The notes: generated by a model from the letters alone, not told the origin. Counted from the first letter of the stretch, positions 1 through 7,810 are shown. The stretch: 32,484 nucleotides of DNA from Deinococcus aerophilus (GCF_014647075.1 NZ_BMOM01000031.1:1-32484); one strand, 5' to 3'. Program-made: numbers and translations.

Positions 1-9
1 CAGACGTTC

Positions 10-30
10 GCCCGCCTGATACAGGCGGGC
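10..30. other. Perfect 9-bp stem-loop
   Basis: GCCCGCCTG and CAGGCGGGC form a perfect 9-bp stem around a 3-nt loop (ATA). There is no T-tract on either side, so a terminator role is possible but unproven. It could also be the downstream hairpin of a gene lying outside the window. Confidence 0.4.
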
Positions 31-460
31 TGAGCTACGATTCAAGTGCAATTGGACTGGACCGACCGAGGGGGGAACCTCAATGAGGGGCGACTTCTTC
101 TCGTGGAATGAGTTTCCGTTCCCTGCAGGGACGCAGATGGAAAAGGACGTTGAGCCGCAGGCTGCGCCCCGGTTAGAGCGGCAGGCGCAGCTTCGGTGTG
201 GTCCTGAGGCCCTGAAGCACCTTTTCCATAGCACGGGCCGGAGCGATTACCCCCGGTTGCAAGAAAGGTTGGCAGATGACCAGCGGCCGGTGGAGCGTCA
301 GGCCAGTCACGGGAAGCCGATGCTCTTCAGACGGTGAGACAGCGGCGGAGAGCGGTTCATCAACGGCTGTCCGACAGGAATCCAGGCACTGAAGATTGAA
401 ATTCGGCTGCGCCATTGCGAGATGGGAAGATGGGGGAGAGCTCTGGTCTCCCCATCCACA
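31..460. other. Unassigned stretch left of the IS relics
   Basis: Both strands hold short open frames here (for example 84 codons on the plus strand from 83), but none has a convincing ribosome binding site or a protein pattern I recognise. Because it abuts an IS6 transposase scrap (461-512) and an IS5 element, it may be eroded mobile DNA. No function is assigned. Confidence 0.4.
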
Positions 461-512
461 GTCGTCGTTTGAAGCCGAGCCGGCGGCGTTCCTGTCGCCC
501 ACTAGGTCGGTG
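461..512 (-). pseudogene. Fragment of IS6-family transposase
   Basis: The minus strand reads HRPSGRQERRRLGFKRR for 17 codons. This matches the conserved C-terminal region of IS6-family DDE transposases (pattern SHRPTRQQER..LGFKRRRRTQ), which is also present in the two longer relics at 3525-3797 and 10745-11218. Homology stops abruptly on both sides. It is the smallest of three IS6 relics in the window and is certainly non-functional. Confidence 0.6.
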
Positions 513-551
513 GCCCGAACGCCGGACAGACCTCTATCCCACTGGTTCTAG

Positions 552-1395
552 AGGCTGGGTAAAACCCTATCCAAGAAAGGGCTTGTTTTTCGCCAGCATC
601 AGAACACAGGCGGCCAAGAAGTGAAAGCCGATGAGGGTGGAAGAGAGGCGTTCCAAATCTCGCCCCAGACGGCGGAAGCGCGACAACCAGGCCAGGGAGC
701 GCTCCACCACCCAGCGCCGAGGGAGAAGGACGAACCCACGTGAAGCGTCCGAACGCTTCACGACAATCAGCTCGATATTGCTCTTTCTGGCGGCGTTTAG
801 TGTTTCTTGTCCCGTGTACCCCTGATCGACGAAGGCCACCTCTAACATGCCGCCCGTCAGTTCCTGGGCCTCTCGACACAATGCCTTCACCTGCGCTCGG
901 TCCTGTTCGTTGGCAGGCGAGGTCATCAGGGTGATGAGATGGCCGAGGGTATCAACCACCAGATGGACTTTGGTGCCCTTGCGCCGCTTGGCACCGTCGT
1001 ACCCGGCGCGGTGACCACTCTCGGGGGTGCTTTGGAGGGTTCGGCTGTCCACGATGATCGCGGAGGGTTCCCCTCCACGTTGCTGCTGAATGCGGCTGAA
1101 CAGCCGCAAGTCGTGGACGGCGTTCTCGAAACAGTGGGCGGCAAACCAGCGTTGTGCCTGAGATCGTACGATCTCAGGCGGGGGAAAGTCGTGCGGCAGG
1201 TACGCCCACTGTGCTCCCGTTCGACTCATCCACAGCAATGCGTTCAATACGTCGCGCATGGGGTATCTGCGCTGAGGCGCATTTTCAGGGCTCAGCGCCA
1301 GATACGGCAACAGGAACTGATAGGTCTCGTCGTCGACGTCACTCGGGTACCCTTGCTGTGCCATCCCTCATTCTGCTCTCTGCAGACGTTGCCCT
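552..1395 (-). mobile_element. IS5-family insertion sequence, about 844 bp
   Basis: The element carries one transposase gene on the minus strand. CTAG occurs on both sides (548-551 and 1396-1399), matching the 4-bp target duplication typical of the IS5 group, and both putative ends begin AGG. Beyond those 3 bases the inverted repeats match poorly, so the exact ends are uncertain while the presence of the element is not. It lies between the IS6 scrap and the plasmid iterons. Confidence 0.6.
567..1364 (-). CDS. IS5-family DDE transposase
   Basis: This 265-aa protein catalyses cut-and-paste movement of its IS. The N-terminal region (about residues 10-90, with [20 protein letters not shown] and [16 protein letters not shown]) is the DUF4096-like domain of IS5 transposases. 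The catalytic DDE triad is visible as D106 (IIVDSRT), D180 (FVDQGYTG) and E221 ([10 protein letters not shown]). The C-terminus ([16 protein letters not shown]) is the usual helical end. Length is normal for the IS427-like group, but here it is one unbroken frame, so no frameshift is needed for expression. All catalytic residues are present and the gene looks intact. A long opposing plus-strand frame (939-1643) is a shadow. Confidence 0.9.
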   Translation of the reverse strand: MAQQGYPSDVDDETYQFLLPYLALSPENAPQRRYPMRDVLNALLWMSRTGAQWAYLPHDFPPPEIVRSQAQRWFAAHCFENAVHDLRLFSRIQQQRGGEPSAIIVDSRTLQSTPESGHRAGYDGAKRRKGTKVHLVVDTLGHLITLMTSPANEQDRAQVKALCREAQELTGGMLEVAFVDQGYTGQETLNAARKSNIELIVVKRSDASRGFVLLPRRWVVERSLAWLSRFRRLGRDLERLSSTLIGFHFLAACVLMLAKNKPFLG

Positions 1396-1550
1396 CTAGC
1401 GGGAAAAACGGGTCGAACTCAAGCGTGACCCCATGTAGGGCACGGACTCTGACGGGATATCGACGAACACAGTGCCGCGCAGCAGGCCACCGTCCATTCC
1501 GGCGCAACCAGACCCGTGTCGTGCCTCCCGGGAAATCACTTGTCGGCGGA

Positions 1551-1933
1551 CGACACTCTCGGGGAGTTTGCTGTGGCCACCGCACGACACACTCGGGGGG
1601 TTCAAGGCGCCGCATCTCGGTTTTTTCCGCAGACAGTCGATAAAAATTCATCCGACTGATCCTGAGCGCGGCGACCGAACTCAGCAACGACATACTCGGG
1701 GGGTTTGACTCCTCTCCGCGCGACATACCTGGGGAAATCCGTCCTCTGCACACGACACCCTTGGGGAATTGGAGTGGGGAAGAGCACGACATACTTGGGG
1801 GAAACAGGCATCCCAGGCACGACATACTCGGGGGAATCCAGACGTCGAAGCACGACATACTCGGGGGATATCTGCTGGTTTCTGCGACATACCTGGGGGG
1901 AAAACCGTGCTTTTCCACGACATACTCGGGGGG
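1551..1933 (+). repeat. Array of ten replication iterons, about 33-bp pitch
   Basis: Ten copies of a 16-bp element with consensus CGACATACTCGGGGGA start at 1551, 1585, 1688, 1721, 1753, 1787, 1820, 1853, 1885 and 1918. The last eight are spaced 33, 32, 34, 33, 33, 32 and 33 bp apart, about three helical turns, so all copies face the same side of the DNA. The first two are 34 bp apart and separated from the rest by 103 bp, about three periods with degraded sequence. Variants are CTCG, CCTG, CTTG and CCTT in the centre. Position, orientation and spacing fit binding sites for the Rep protein encoded just downstream. Confidence 0.85.
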
Positions 1934-2083
1934 AAACCCAGAAAAACGTTGCCCTACACACAGGGTCACCCAGCCGCTTGATGATGTTTCATCATTCTTT
2001 TTTCTTTTAATTCAACACAAGGAACAACAAGTCAGCGTCCAGCGCAGTCCTGCAGACGGTAAACTCAGGGCATCGCAGACGAC
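1934..2083 (+). other. Probable origin unwinding region and repA leader
   Basis: Between the last iteron and repA lies an AT-rich segment (about 1978-2030) with a small palindrome, ATGATG-TTT-CATCAT (1981-1995), followed by a pyrimidine run. Together with the iterons this is the layout of an iteron-type plasmid origin. The palindrome could be a Rep autoregulation site or part of the melting region. I found no convincing consensus DnaA box or strong -35/-10 pair by eye. Confidence 0.5.
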
Positions 2084-3472
2084 GTGGCCCTTGAACGCAG
2101 GCAGAAAAAACCGACGGTCTCATCCGCGCAGCGGCTGACCGAGGCCAACGTCGCGCGTCTTGGCCTCATCAGCATTCAGGAACGCATTCCCAGTGATTTC
2201 ACCCGCTGGGAAGTCGAGTTCGAGGTGGACGGCCGTCTGGGACAGCTGTCGTGCTTCAGTCCGTCAGAGTATGGTGGCGTCCCCCATGGCCTCGACGGCG
2301 ACGTGGCCAACGCCCTGATCGACATTTTCATCGAGCAGGGTTCACCAGACAGCGGTGTGGTCACCACCACGGCCAGTCAGCTGCTGTTGCGCGCTGGCCT
2401 GCACAACAATGGGCATTACCACCGCATCCTGACCGAGTCGCTGCGCCGACTGAAACAGGCGACGTACACCATGAGCCACGCCTGGCGCGACCACGAGCAG
2501 CGGCGCTGGACGAGCGGGACCTTCAGTTACGTGCTGGCGTACGAGGTGACCTCCAGCGAGCGCGACACGGTCACGGCGGGCGCGATGCTGTCGGTGACGC
2601 TGGCGGGACAGATCGTCAAGTCCATCCGTGCGAAGTACGTCAAGCCGCTGGACTACGGCTTTCTGACCTCGCTGGAGCGGCCACTGACCCGGGCGCTGTA
2701 CCGGCTGCTGGACGCCAAACGGTATGACCCGCAGGACCTGAGCCGGTCGCTGGTGTCCTACCAGGTGAACCTGCTGGAGTGGGCGTCGGAATGCAAGATC
2801 GTGGACCGGCGCACCGACAAGATCCGCCGGACCCTGGAAGGCGCCCACGAGGAACTCAAGGATCGGGGGTACCTCAAGGACATCCTGATCGAGGGCCGCG
2901 GCCGGAAGCAGACGCTGACATACGTGTTTGGTGCGCCGGCGCAGGATCTCGCGCAGGATTCGGAACTCGTCGCCATCCTCGTCACGCACCGCGTGGCCCG
3001 GCCGGTGGCACGGAAGCTGGTGGAGACGCACGGAGACGCGCGCGTGCGGGGTCGCCTGGCGCGCTTCAAGGCGCTGCTCGCGTCAGGCTACAAGGCCCGC
3101 AGTCCATCCGCGCTGCTGGTGGACATGATCCGGGACGAGGAGGACAAGTACGTCGACCCTCCGCCGGCAGGGGAGAGTGCGCAGGTCGTCCGGGCCGCGA
3201 ACCCTCCGGTGTTCCGCAGTGACCCGGACGAGGAGGAGCGGGCGCGCGAGGCGGCCTTTCAGGCGCTGAGCCTGACCCAGCAGGCGGAGCGGGCCATGCC
3301 GACCCTGCAATTGCTGCTCAAGAACAGGCTCGACACCATGCAGTACACCCAGCTGCGCTCGGCGCTGGGTGAGGGCCGAGCCGATGCCGGTCTGGTCGTG
3401 AAGGCCGTCACGAAAGCGGTGTTCGAGGGCCGCACCGACGAGGCGGTCGGGCAGCTGCTGCTGCTCCTGTAA
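2084..3472 (+). CDS. repA: Plasmid replication initiator, RPA family
   Basis: A 462-aa initiator that should bind the iterons upstream and open the origin. The N-terminal two thirds carries features I recognise from Deinococcus plasmid RPA-family (PF10134) proteins: LTEANVARLGLISIQERIP, the block SEYGGVPHGLDGDVANALID, a winged-helix-like region with LLLRAGLHNNGHYHRILTES, then KPLDYGFLTSLERPLTRALYRLLDA and the IRRTLEGAHEELKDRGYL segment. The C-terminal 150 residues are Ala/Arg-rich and less conserved. The start is GTG; an in-frame stop lies at 2060-2062 and no ATG is available between. The ribosome binding site is weak. No parA/parB is visible in the window. Confidence 0.9.
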   Translation: MALERRQKKPTVSSAQRLTEANVARLGLISIQERIPSDFTRWEVEFEVDGRLGQLSCFSPSEYGGVPHGLDGDVANALIDIFIEQGSPDSGVVTTTASQLLLRAGLHNNGHYHRILTESLRRLKQATYTMSHAWRDHEQRRWTSGTFSYVLAYEVTSSERDTVTAGAMLSVTLAGQIVKSIRAKYVKPLDYGFLTSLERPLTRALYRLLDAKRYDPQDLSRSLVSYQVNLLEWASECKIVDRRTDKIRRTLEGAHEELKDRGYLKDILIEGRGRKQTLTYVFGAPAQDLAQDSELVAILVTHRVARPVARKLVETHGDARVRGRLARFKALLASGYKARSPSALLVDMIRDEEDKYVDPPPAGESAQVVRAANPPVFRSDPDEEERAREAAFQALSLTQQAERAMPTLQLLLKNRLDTMQYTQLRSALGEGRADAGLVVKAVTKAVFEGRTDEAVGQLLLLL

Positions 3473-3500
3473 GCACGTGGGGGGGAAGGGTTCTGGTCAC

Positions 3501-3797
3501 TTAAGCCCGGCAGGCTGTTGAGCTGTGACTGATCAGAAGCCCTACCGCCACCATTTTCCCCTGAGCCAGCAGGACGTCCAAGAGCTGCTTCACGCGCGCG
3601 GCATCGTCACTCGGCAGCAGGAACGTGCTCAGCTCAGCTTCAAACGACGACGGCGAACTCAGGAATTCCTTGCCCTGCATGCCCGAGTCTCGAACCTTCA
3701 CTATCAGATCCGAACCACCGTCCTTTCGACAACCAGATGAATTCACCAGTCTGCAGCACTGCGACTCTGGCACGAAGCTTTGCAGCTGGCCGCTTGA
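3501..3797 (+). pseudogene. IS6-family transposase relic with internal deletions
   Basis: The start resembles an IS6 terminal repeat (TTAAGCCCGGCAGGCTGTTG, compare 10721-10744). The frame from GTG 3525 reads QKPYRHHFPLS, then QQDVQELLHARGI, then RQQERAQLSFKRRRRTQEF and LHARVSNLHYQIRTTV: N-terminal, second and C-terminal pieces of an IS6 transposase joined by in-frame deletions that remove the catalytic core. A stop at 3738-3740 follows, but the same frame continues with the normal C-terminal sequence (ALRLWHEALQLAA) to the original stop at 3795-3797. It is non-functional as a transposase. Confidence 0.8.
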
Positions 3798-3815
3798 GAA
3801 TCAAGCGGCCAGCTG
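3783..3815. terminator. Bidirectional hairpin over the IS6 stop codon
   Basis: CAGCTGGCCGCTTGA and its exact inverse complement form a 15-bp perfect stem around the loop GAA. The left arm is the last codons plus stop of the IS6 relic (Gln-Leu-Ala-Ala-stop). The right arm, read on the minus strand, supplies the same codons as the end of the convergent exported-protein gene. It is likely a shared terminator, although neither side has a strong T-run. A similar structure sits at 11208-11232. Confidence 0.6.
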
Positions 3816-4145
3816 AGCCATGCCGCCCTCACCAAGATTGGGTTGCCAGAACCCGGTGCCCTCAACCTGATACCCACGATCATAATTCGAGGGCCAGGCG
3901 AACACCCTGCTGATCGGGGGCAAGCCGATGGCCTCCGGGATCCGGTTAGGCAACGGCACGCTGAAGGGGCCCCCAGCGTCGACCGACCCGGTCACCAGCA
4001 ACTCGCCGGTCTCGGTCTCGATGCTCAGCTCGGCCCGGCCGCCCGGCCAATCCACGATGCGGCCCGTCAGGGTGCCACGCACCGGTGCGGCCAGGGCAGA
4101 AAAAGACAAAAGGGCGAGCGGAATCCCCGCAAGCAAGCGCTTCAT
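3801..4145 (-). CDS. Small exported protein, possibly 3'-truncated
   Basis: A 114-aa protein of unknown function. The N-terminus MKRLLAGIPLALLSFSALAA is a clear Sec signal peptide with likely cleavage after ALA. The mature part is short and beta-rich (GTLTGRIVDWPGGRAELSIETETGELLVTGSVDAGGPFSVPLP). The start ATG overlaps the stop of the NmrA-like gene (ATGA), and AGAAGG lies at a suitable distance, so I prefer it over upstream in-frame starts. The last codons (QLAA-stop) fall in the hairpin derived from the neighbouring IS6 relic, so the original C-terminus may have been lost. It is the last gene of the operon that includes sodC. Confidence 0.65.
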   Translation of the reverse strand: MKRLLAGIPLALLSFSALAAPVRGTLTGRIVDWPGGRAELSIETETGELLVTGSVDAGGPFSVPLPNRIPEAIGLPPISRVFAWPSNYDRGYQVEGTGFWQPNLGEGGMAQLAA

Positions 4146-5071
4146 GGGTGAGCCTTCTGCCCTCCACGTCTTGGTGTCTCCAGAGGGCTGGGCGCCGCCA
4201 CCTGGTGCGCATACTCCGGCAACGTGGTCGGCGCAGGGCACAGGGCGTCTTGCCGGGGATCCGGTGTGATGGGTACTCCCTGGGCGAGGGTGAGCATCAG
4301 GGCGGCGAAGCTCTGTTCAAGAGGTGAGTTCGCGGCGGTCACCTGCGTTTCCAAGGCCTCGACTGGGACGTGCTCGAGCTCGAAGGTCCGCCCGCCGATC
4401 TGCTCGAACAGCCCCACGACCTCGCGCACACTGCGGTTCTCGGCGACCAGGGGGAGTGTGGCCCCGCGTAGGTCAGGGTGGTCCAGGCAGGCCACTGCGG
4501 CGCGGGCCACGTCATGCAGGCTGATCCAGCCGATTGGCGCCTCGCCGCTGCCGAGTACACGTGCCCGGGCATTCAGGGGGTCAAAGCCCAGCGCTGGGCT
4601 GAGCCAGACTTCCATGAAGACGCCGGGCTGGAGGATCGTGAAGGGCATCTCCCCGTGCTGTAGTTCCCGCTCCACAGCTCGCTTGGCCTGCGACAACGGG
4701 GAAGGGCGCGCTCCGTCGTAGAATTCCGGGAACGAGACGTACACGAAGTGCCCCACGCCGGACTGCCGGGCCGCCTCCACGAGGTTCAACCCGCCCTGAT
4801 GATCGACGTCGGGAATCGAATCCTTCGTGGGGTCACGCAGGGTGGTCGTGGCGGTACTGATCACCACGTCCATTCCCTGACAAGCGGCGAGCAGCGAGGC
4901 GGCGTCCTTCAGGTCGGCCTGCACGAGCTGAGCTCCCAGGGTACGGAGGGCATTGACCTGCTCCGGCGGGGAAGAGGGGCGGACGACCGCACGCACCTCT
5001 TTGCCCTGCTGGGCGAGCTGTTCACAGATGCTGCGGCCAAGGTGTCCAGTGGCGCCGACGACGAGAACCAT
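4142..5071 (-). CDS. NmrA-like NAD(P)-binding protein (atypical SDR)
   Basis: This 309-aa protein has the N-terminal Rossmann fingerprint VVGATGHLG (Gly6, Gly9, Gly12), followed by VRAVVRPSSPPEQVNALRTL and DLKDAASLLAACQGMDVVIS, the usual second and third strands of NmrA/NAD(P)H-binding atypical short-chain dehydrogenases. FVYVSFPEFYDG and FTILQPGVFMEVW match the active-site region of the family. The Tyr-x3-Lys of classical SDRs is not evident, so it may be a redox sensor or a reductase. AGGAGG precedes ATG 5071 at good spacing, so the longer in-frame start is rejected. It lies 32 bp after sodC and overlaps the following gene by ATGA. Confidence 0.8.
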   Translation of the reverse strand: MVLVVGATGHLGRSICEQLAQQGKEVRAVVRPSSPPEQVNALRTLGAQLVQADLKDAASLLAACQGMDVVISTATTTLRDPTKDSIPDVDHQGGLNLVEAARQSGVGHFVYVSFPEFYDGARPSPLSQAKRAVERELQHGEMPFTILQPGVFMEVWLSPALGFDPLNARARVLGSGEAPIGWISLHDVARAAVACLDHPDLRGATLPLVAENRSVREVVGLFEQIGGRTFELEHVPVEALETQVTAANSPLEQSFAALMLTLAQGVPITPDPRQDALCPAPTTLPEYAHQVAAPSPLETPRRGGQKAHP

Positions 5072-5103
5072 AAGAACCTCCTGGTGGGAGTGAGGGCCTT
5101 GAT

Positions 5104-5700
5104 TCAGAAGAAGGAGGCAGCGATGGGATCGCTTTGACGGACCACCGCTCGCCAGGGCACGCGGGTCAGAACGCCACACGCGATGCGGTCTCCGCTTGCT
5201 CCGGCCGGGTCCGTCAGGTAGTCGTCAGGTCCTGTGTGGAGCACCAGGGCGGCGCCGTCCGCGTCGAAGAGGGAATGCGCTCCTTCACTCAGCGTCACCT
5301 GAGAAGTTCTGACCTGCAGCGTGGCATTTCCGTCTGCATCGACGCGCAGGTTGGGCAGGTCGCCTGCATGGTGCCCGTCCCGGTTGAGGTACCCGTGCGG
5401 GCGGCTTGAAGGATTGAAATGCCCTCCTGCCGTCGCGAAGGTGGGAGTACAGGCGCCGACCGCGTGCAGGTGTAGACCGTGCTCGCCGGGGACGGCTTCC
5501 TGGAAGCCCTGAAGTTGGATGCGCAGGGTGACCACACCGGCCGGATCTTCCCGCAACTCCGCCTCACCGACCACCCGCCCGCGCACGTCACGCAGTTCGA
5601 CGCTGGCAATCAGCGGTGGGGCCGGCACTGTGGGCGGTGGCTGGGCGCCTGCGAACCACAGTGGCAGGGCGACCATCCCGGACAACAGCACTGGCTTCAT
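5104..5700 (-). CDS. sodC: Periplasmic Cu/Zn superoxide dismutase
   Basis: A 198-aa enzyme that converts superoxide to hydrogen peroxide and oxygen in the cell envelope. Residues 1-20 form a signal peptide (PVLLSGMVALPLWFAGAQ). Metal ligands are visible: H77 and H79 (GLHLHAVG), H94 (GGHFNP), H102, H111, D114 (HHAGDLPN) and H155 (ALVLHTGPDDY). C84 and C175 can form the conserved disulfide and R172 (GDRIACGVL) guides the substrate. The set is complete, so activity is expected. The start ATG has GGAGG upstream and overlaps the stop of the membrane-protein gene (ATGA), which makes it part of the PadR-headed operon. Confidence 0.92.
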   Translation of the reverse strand: MKPVLLSGMVALPLWFAGAQPPPTVPAPPLIASVELRDVRGRVVGEAELREDPAGVVTLRIQLQGFQEAVPGEHGLHLHAVGACTPTFATAGGHFNPSSRPHGYLNRDGHHAGDLPNLRVDADGNATLQVRTSQVTLSEGAHSLFDADGAALVLHTGPDDYLTDPAGASGDRIACGVLTRVPWRAVVRQSDPIAASFF

Positions 5701-6311
5701 GGAGACCTCCAATCGGATAAGGGGCCGGTGAACAGACGCCGCGCCGGGGCGAATTTCAGGAAGGCCGGGGGGGTGGTGACGCGGGCAGGCCGGGTCAGAC
5801 GGACCAGACCGTACACCAGCCACGCGAGACCCAGCGGCAGGCCCAGCCAGACCCGCTCATTCCAGGTCACCATGAACGGCATCATGACTGCTGAAGCTGC
5901 CAGGAACAGGCCGGGCCAGCGCAGCACCGAGCTGCGCGCACTGTCCAGGCCGGTCAGGGCATATGCAGCGCAGGTGGCGATAAAGCTGAACCAAATGATC
6001 CGCCAGACCGCCTCGGGCATATTGTCTTGAGGCCAGAGCAGCACACTGGAACTCACGGGCAGCAGCCCTACGCAGGCCAGCACCGCCGCGCCAACGGCGA
6101 CGATTTTTGACTCCCCGCGTGTGCGCGACAGGGCATGACTCAGGCTGGCAACGGCGAGCAGCAGCAGAGCAAAGAGTTGCACTCCCTCCAGGCCTTCACC
6201 ACGAGTGTCGCCAAGGGGCCGTGAGCCCATGATCAGAAAGGTCACCGTCCAGGCCAACCCACCCAGGATGGCGGCGAGGACGCTCAGGCGAACAAAGGCA
6301 TCGCGGTTCAT
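5697..6311 (-). CDS. Integral membrane protein, about six TM helices
   Basis: A 204-aa hydrophobic protein of unknown function. Membrane segments are visible at roughly residues 9-29 (LSVLAAILGGLAWTVTFLI), 45-60 (LFALLLLAVASLSHAL), 70-90 (VAVGAAVLACVGLLPVSSSV), 105-122 (IIWFSFIATCAAYALTGL), 132-148 (WPGLFLAASAVMMPFMV) and 152-170. The start ATG is preceded by AGGGGG and overlaps the previous stop (ATGA); the C-terminus overlaps sodC in the same way. Tight coupling suggests a shared envelope role, but no specific function can be named. Confidence 0.75.
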   Translation of the reverse strand: MNRDAFVRLSVLAAILGGLAWTVTFLIMGSRPLGDTRGEGLEGVQLFALLLLAVASLSHALSRTRGESKIVAVGAAVLACVGLLPVSSSVLLWPQDNMPEAVWRIIWFSFIATCAAYALTGLDSARSSVLRWPGLFLAASAVMMPFMVTWNERVWLGLPLGLAWLVYGLVRLTRPARVTTPPAFLKFAPARRLFTGPLSDWRSP

Positions 6312-6541
6312 GCGGACCCCCTGCGCGTACGTTCCTCGAAGGCACTCTTCAGTGGGTCGAGTGCGGTGCTCAACCACATCTCCTGAAGCCCCGCTGACTG
6401 CCGCTGTCGGTACATGTCGCGGCAGCAGTCCTGAAACACCTGAAGCATGTGTGGGCCGTATGCAGCGCGGTGTTCGGTGGGATACAGCCGCAACAGGACG
6501 CGATACACGGCCACGGACCTCTCAACAGCCTGGACGCCCAT
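6308..6541 (-). CDS. Small protein of the PadR operon
   Basis: A 77-aa protein with the segment YRVLLRLYPTEHRAAYGPHMLQVFQDCCRDMY. This resembles the short helical domain (R.YP...R..YG..M...F.D..R) often encoded beside PadR regulators and at the N-terminus of some permeases. The start ATG at 6541 has GGGAGAAGAA directly upstream. The longer in-frame start at 6658 would run back through the degraded end of padR and is less likely. The stop overlaps the next start by ATGA. It probably partners the downstream membrane protein. Confidence 0.65.
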   Translation of the reverse strand: MGVQAVERSVAVYRVLLRLYPTEHRAAYGPHMLQVFQDCCRDMYRQRQSAGLQEMWLSTALDPLKSAFEERTRRGSA

Positions 6542-6557
6542 TTCTTCTCCCCCCGGT

Positions 6558-6854
6558 CTAGAGACCGCCCAGAGCAGGCTTTCGGTGGGCCACCCGCACT
6601 CCTGCCAGGGCGCGTTATCCCGGCGGCGTGAGGCGGTAGCAGCGGCGGCACTGGTCATCCAGAGCGGGACAAGGCCGCTCGTCGCTCTCGGCGACCAGCC
6701 CGGCCTCCAGCAGGCGCTTGAGGGTGCCGGGACCCATGCGGGTGAGGCCGTCGGAGTGGTTCTCGACGGCTTTCATGATCGCGTAGCCATGCTTTTCGCC
6801 GTCAGCGAGGGTCAGAGGCGAGGGGGCGCTGGGTGAGGATCGGTGATGCTCCAT
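6558..6854 (-). pseudogene. PadR-family repressor with in-frame lesions
   Basis: The PadR signature is clear: LADGEKHGYAIMKAVENHSDGLTRMGPGTL, then KRLLEAGLVAESDERP and CRRCYRLTPPG. Compared with the family pattern as I know it, about nine residues are missing between PLT and LADG, and the YG(S/T)L of helix 3 is missing between GPGTL and KRLL. A TAA at 6615-6617 interrupts the usual RLTPLG.RALA continuation, which stays open (RALAGVRVAHRKPALGGL) to TAG at 6558. The winged-helix DNA-binding core is therefore damaged. The start ATG 6854 has AGGA upstream. An intact version would repress its own operon, so the downstream genes may now be constitutive. It is still possible that a 79-aa protein is made. 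Confidence 0.7.
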
Positions 6855-6875
6855 CTCTTTGTCCTACCGCCGTCG

Positions 6876-6894
6876 ATATCACTGTGGTGGATAT
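6876..6894. promoter_or_regulatory. Candidate PadR operator upstream of padR
   Basis: ATATC-N9-GATAT forms an inverted repeat about 20-40 bp upstream of the PadR relic start. AT-rich dyads with ATAT half-sites are typical of PadR autoregulation sites. The position fits a promoter for the six-gene minus-strand operon, but I cannot define a convincing -35/-10 pair. Confidence 0.4.
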
Positions 6895-7088
6895 AGAGGA
6901 ACAGGGTGCGGGACGTTCGCCGAGGGCTTTAGGCCATTCCTCTGAGGCTTCAGGAGCCAGCCATATAGGGTAAAGGCCCAGCGGCGTGCAGGCTGAGCAA
7001 TCGGCCCAGTGCAAGGATGGGAGGGGCAGCAGGTCTTGAAGACCTGCGCCTGAAGGTTCAACCCATGGTTGCCTGGCCTCAGCCGTTC

Positions 7089-7457
7089 TCAGGGCAGGGC
7101 TATGAGCTCGCTCGTCGCCACCACGCCATCCTGCTCGCTGACAGTGAAGGCATTCCCCACCGCGTTCTGCCCTGAGAATGCCAGAGCCGTTCTGTTCGAG
7201 GTGCGGTTGTACCAGCGCGCTGCCAGCGTCCCGTCGCTCAGCGCGTGGGTCCGTGCGCTTCCGTACCCTGCGCTCTTAAGCAGCGCACCAAGCTTCTCCA
7301 GACGTTCGCGGCATTCTGCCATCGTCAGATCCGTTCCAGCCATTCCCGCCATCTGCGCACTGAGCGAGGCGCCCTGTCTGGCCAGTACGCTTCCCAACAG
7401 AAAAGTCACCAACACCAACAGGCGAGTGGAGCGGGTCACGCGTGTCGTCATGGGCAT
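7089..7457 (-). CDS. Exported or membrane-anchored protein of unknown function
   Basis: A 122-aa protein starting MPMTTRVTRSTRLLVLVTFLLGSVLA, an N-terminal signal peptide or anchor. The mature part includes MAECRERLEKLGALLKSAGYGS and ALSDGTLAARWYNRTSNRTALAF, with no motif I recognise. GGAGG lies 7 nt before ATG 7457, which decides the start over the upstream in-frame ATG at 7517. It is the last of three small minus-strand genes in a row. Confidence 0.65.
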   Translation of the reverse strand: MPMTTRVTRSTRLLVLVTFLLGSVLARQGASLSAQMAGMAGTDLTMAECRERLEKLGALLKSAGYGSARTHALSDGTLAARWYNRTSNRTALAFSGQNAVGNAFTVSEQDGVVATSELIALP

Positions 7458-7535
7458 AGTGGTTCCTCCCGGGCAGGCTGACTCCTGCCCAGAACGTGTC
7501 CCTGCCAGCAGGGGCACCAGAAAGACGGGTGACCG

Positions 7536-7733
7536 TCACCTCGGGTGGATGGAGCTCGCCCGCAGATGCAGCACCTGCCGGATTCGCCGGTTCCACGCTC
7601 CCAGCCCGCGACTCAGGACAGGCTCACGGTCGTCCGTGCACTGGCGCAGCGCGGTGTCCGCGGCTGCTTCCCGGTGGTAGCGGTGGATTTTGTCCCAGGC
7701 GCCGTTGAGCTGTGGGTCAAATTCGGGTCTCAT
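7536..7733 (-). CDS. Small hypothetical protein
   Basis: A 65-aa charged soluble protein (MRPEFDPQLNGAWDKIHRYHREAAADTALRQ and so on) with no recognised domain. AAGGAG is placed correctly before ATG 7733. The start overlaps the stop of a 26-codon ORF (ATGA), suggesting translational coupling. A 78-bp gap separates it from the exported protein downstream. Confidence 0.55.
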   Translation of the reverse strand: MRPEFDPQLNGAWDKIHRYHREAAADTALRQCTDDREPVLSRGLGAWNRRIRQVLHLRASSIHPR

Positions 7734-7810
7734 GGCAAGACTCCTTGTATGGGGACGAGGGCGGGGAAACGAACGGTGGGGGAGCGGGCACGCAGCGGGA
7801 TCACGGCCAT
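7730..7810 (-). CDS. Possible 26-aa leader ORF
   Basis: The reading MAVIPLRARSPTVRFPALVP... starts at ATG 7810 behind AGGAG (8-nt spacing) and ends in a TGA that overlaps the ATG at 7733 as ATGA. It is too short to judge by composition. The ribosome site and the overlap are the support; it may serve as a coupling leader. Confidence 0.35.
   Translation of the reverse strand: MAVIPLRARSPTVRFPALVPIQGVLP

Noticed and set aside
939..1643. 234-codon plus-strand frame opposite the IS5 transposase
   Set aside because: It is the antisense shadow of the transposase, which has clear DDE motifs on the other strand.
1551..1933. Regularly spaced repeats as a possible CRISPR array
   Set aside because: Repeat units are only 16 bp with 16-18 bp of variable DNA between, not palindromic, and lie directly before repA; no cas genes.
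1602..1969. Repetitive minus-strand frames rich in PPEYVV/FPQVCRA repeats, resembling a repeat protein
   Set aside because: The repeats arise from translating the iterons; no ribosome site, and all frames show them.
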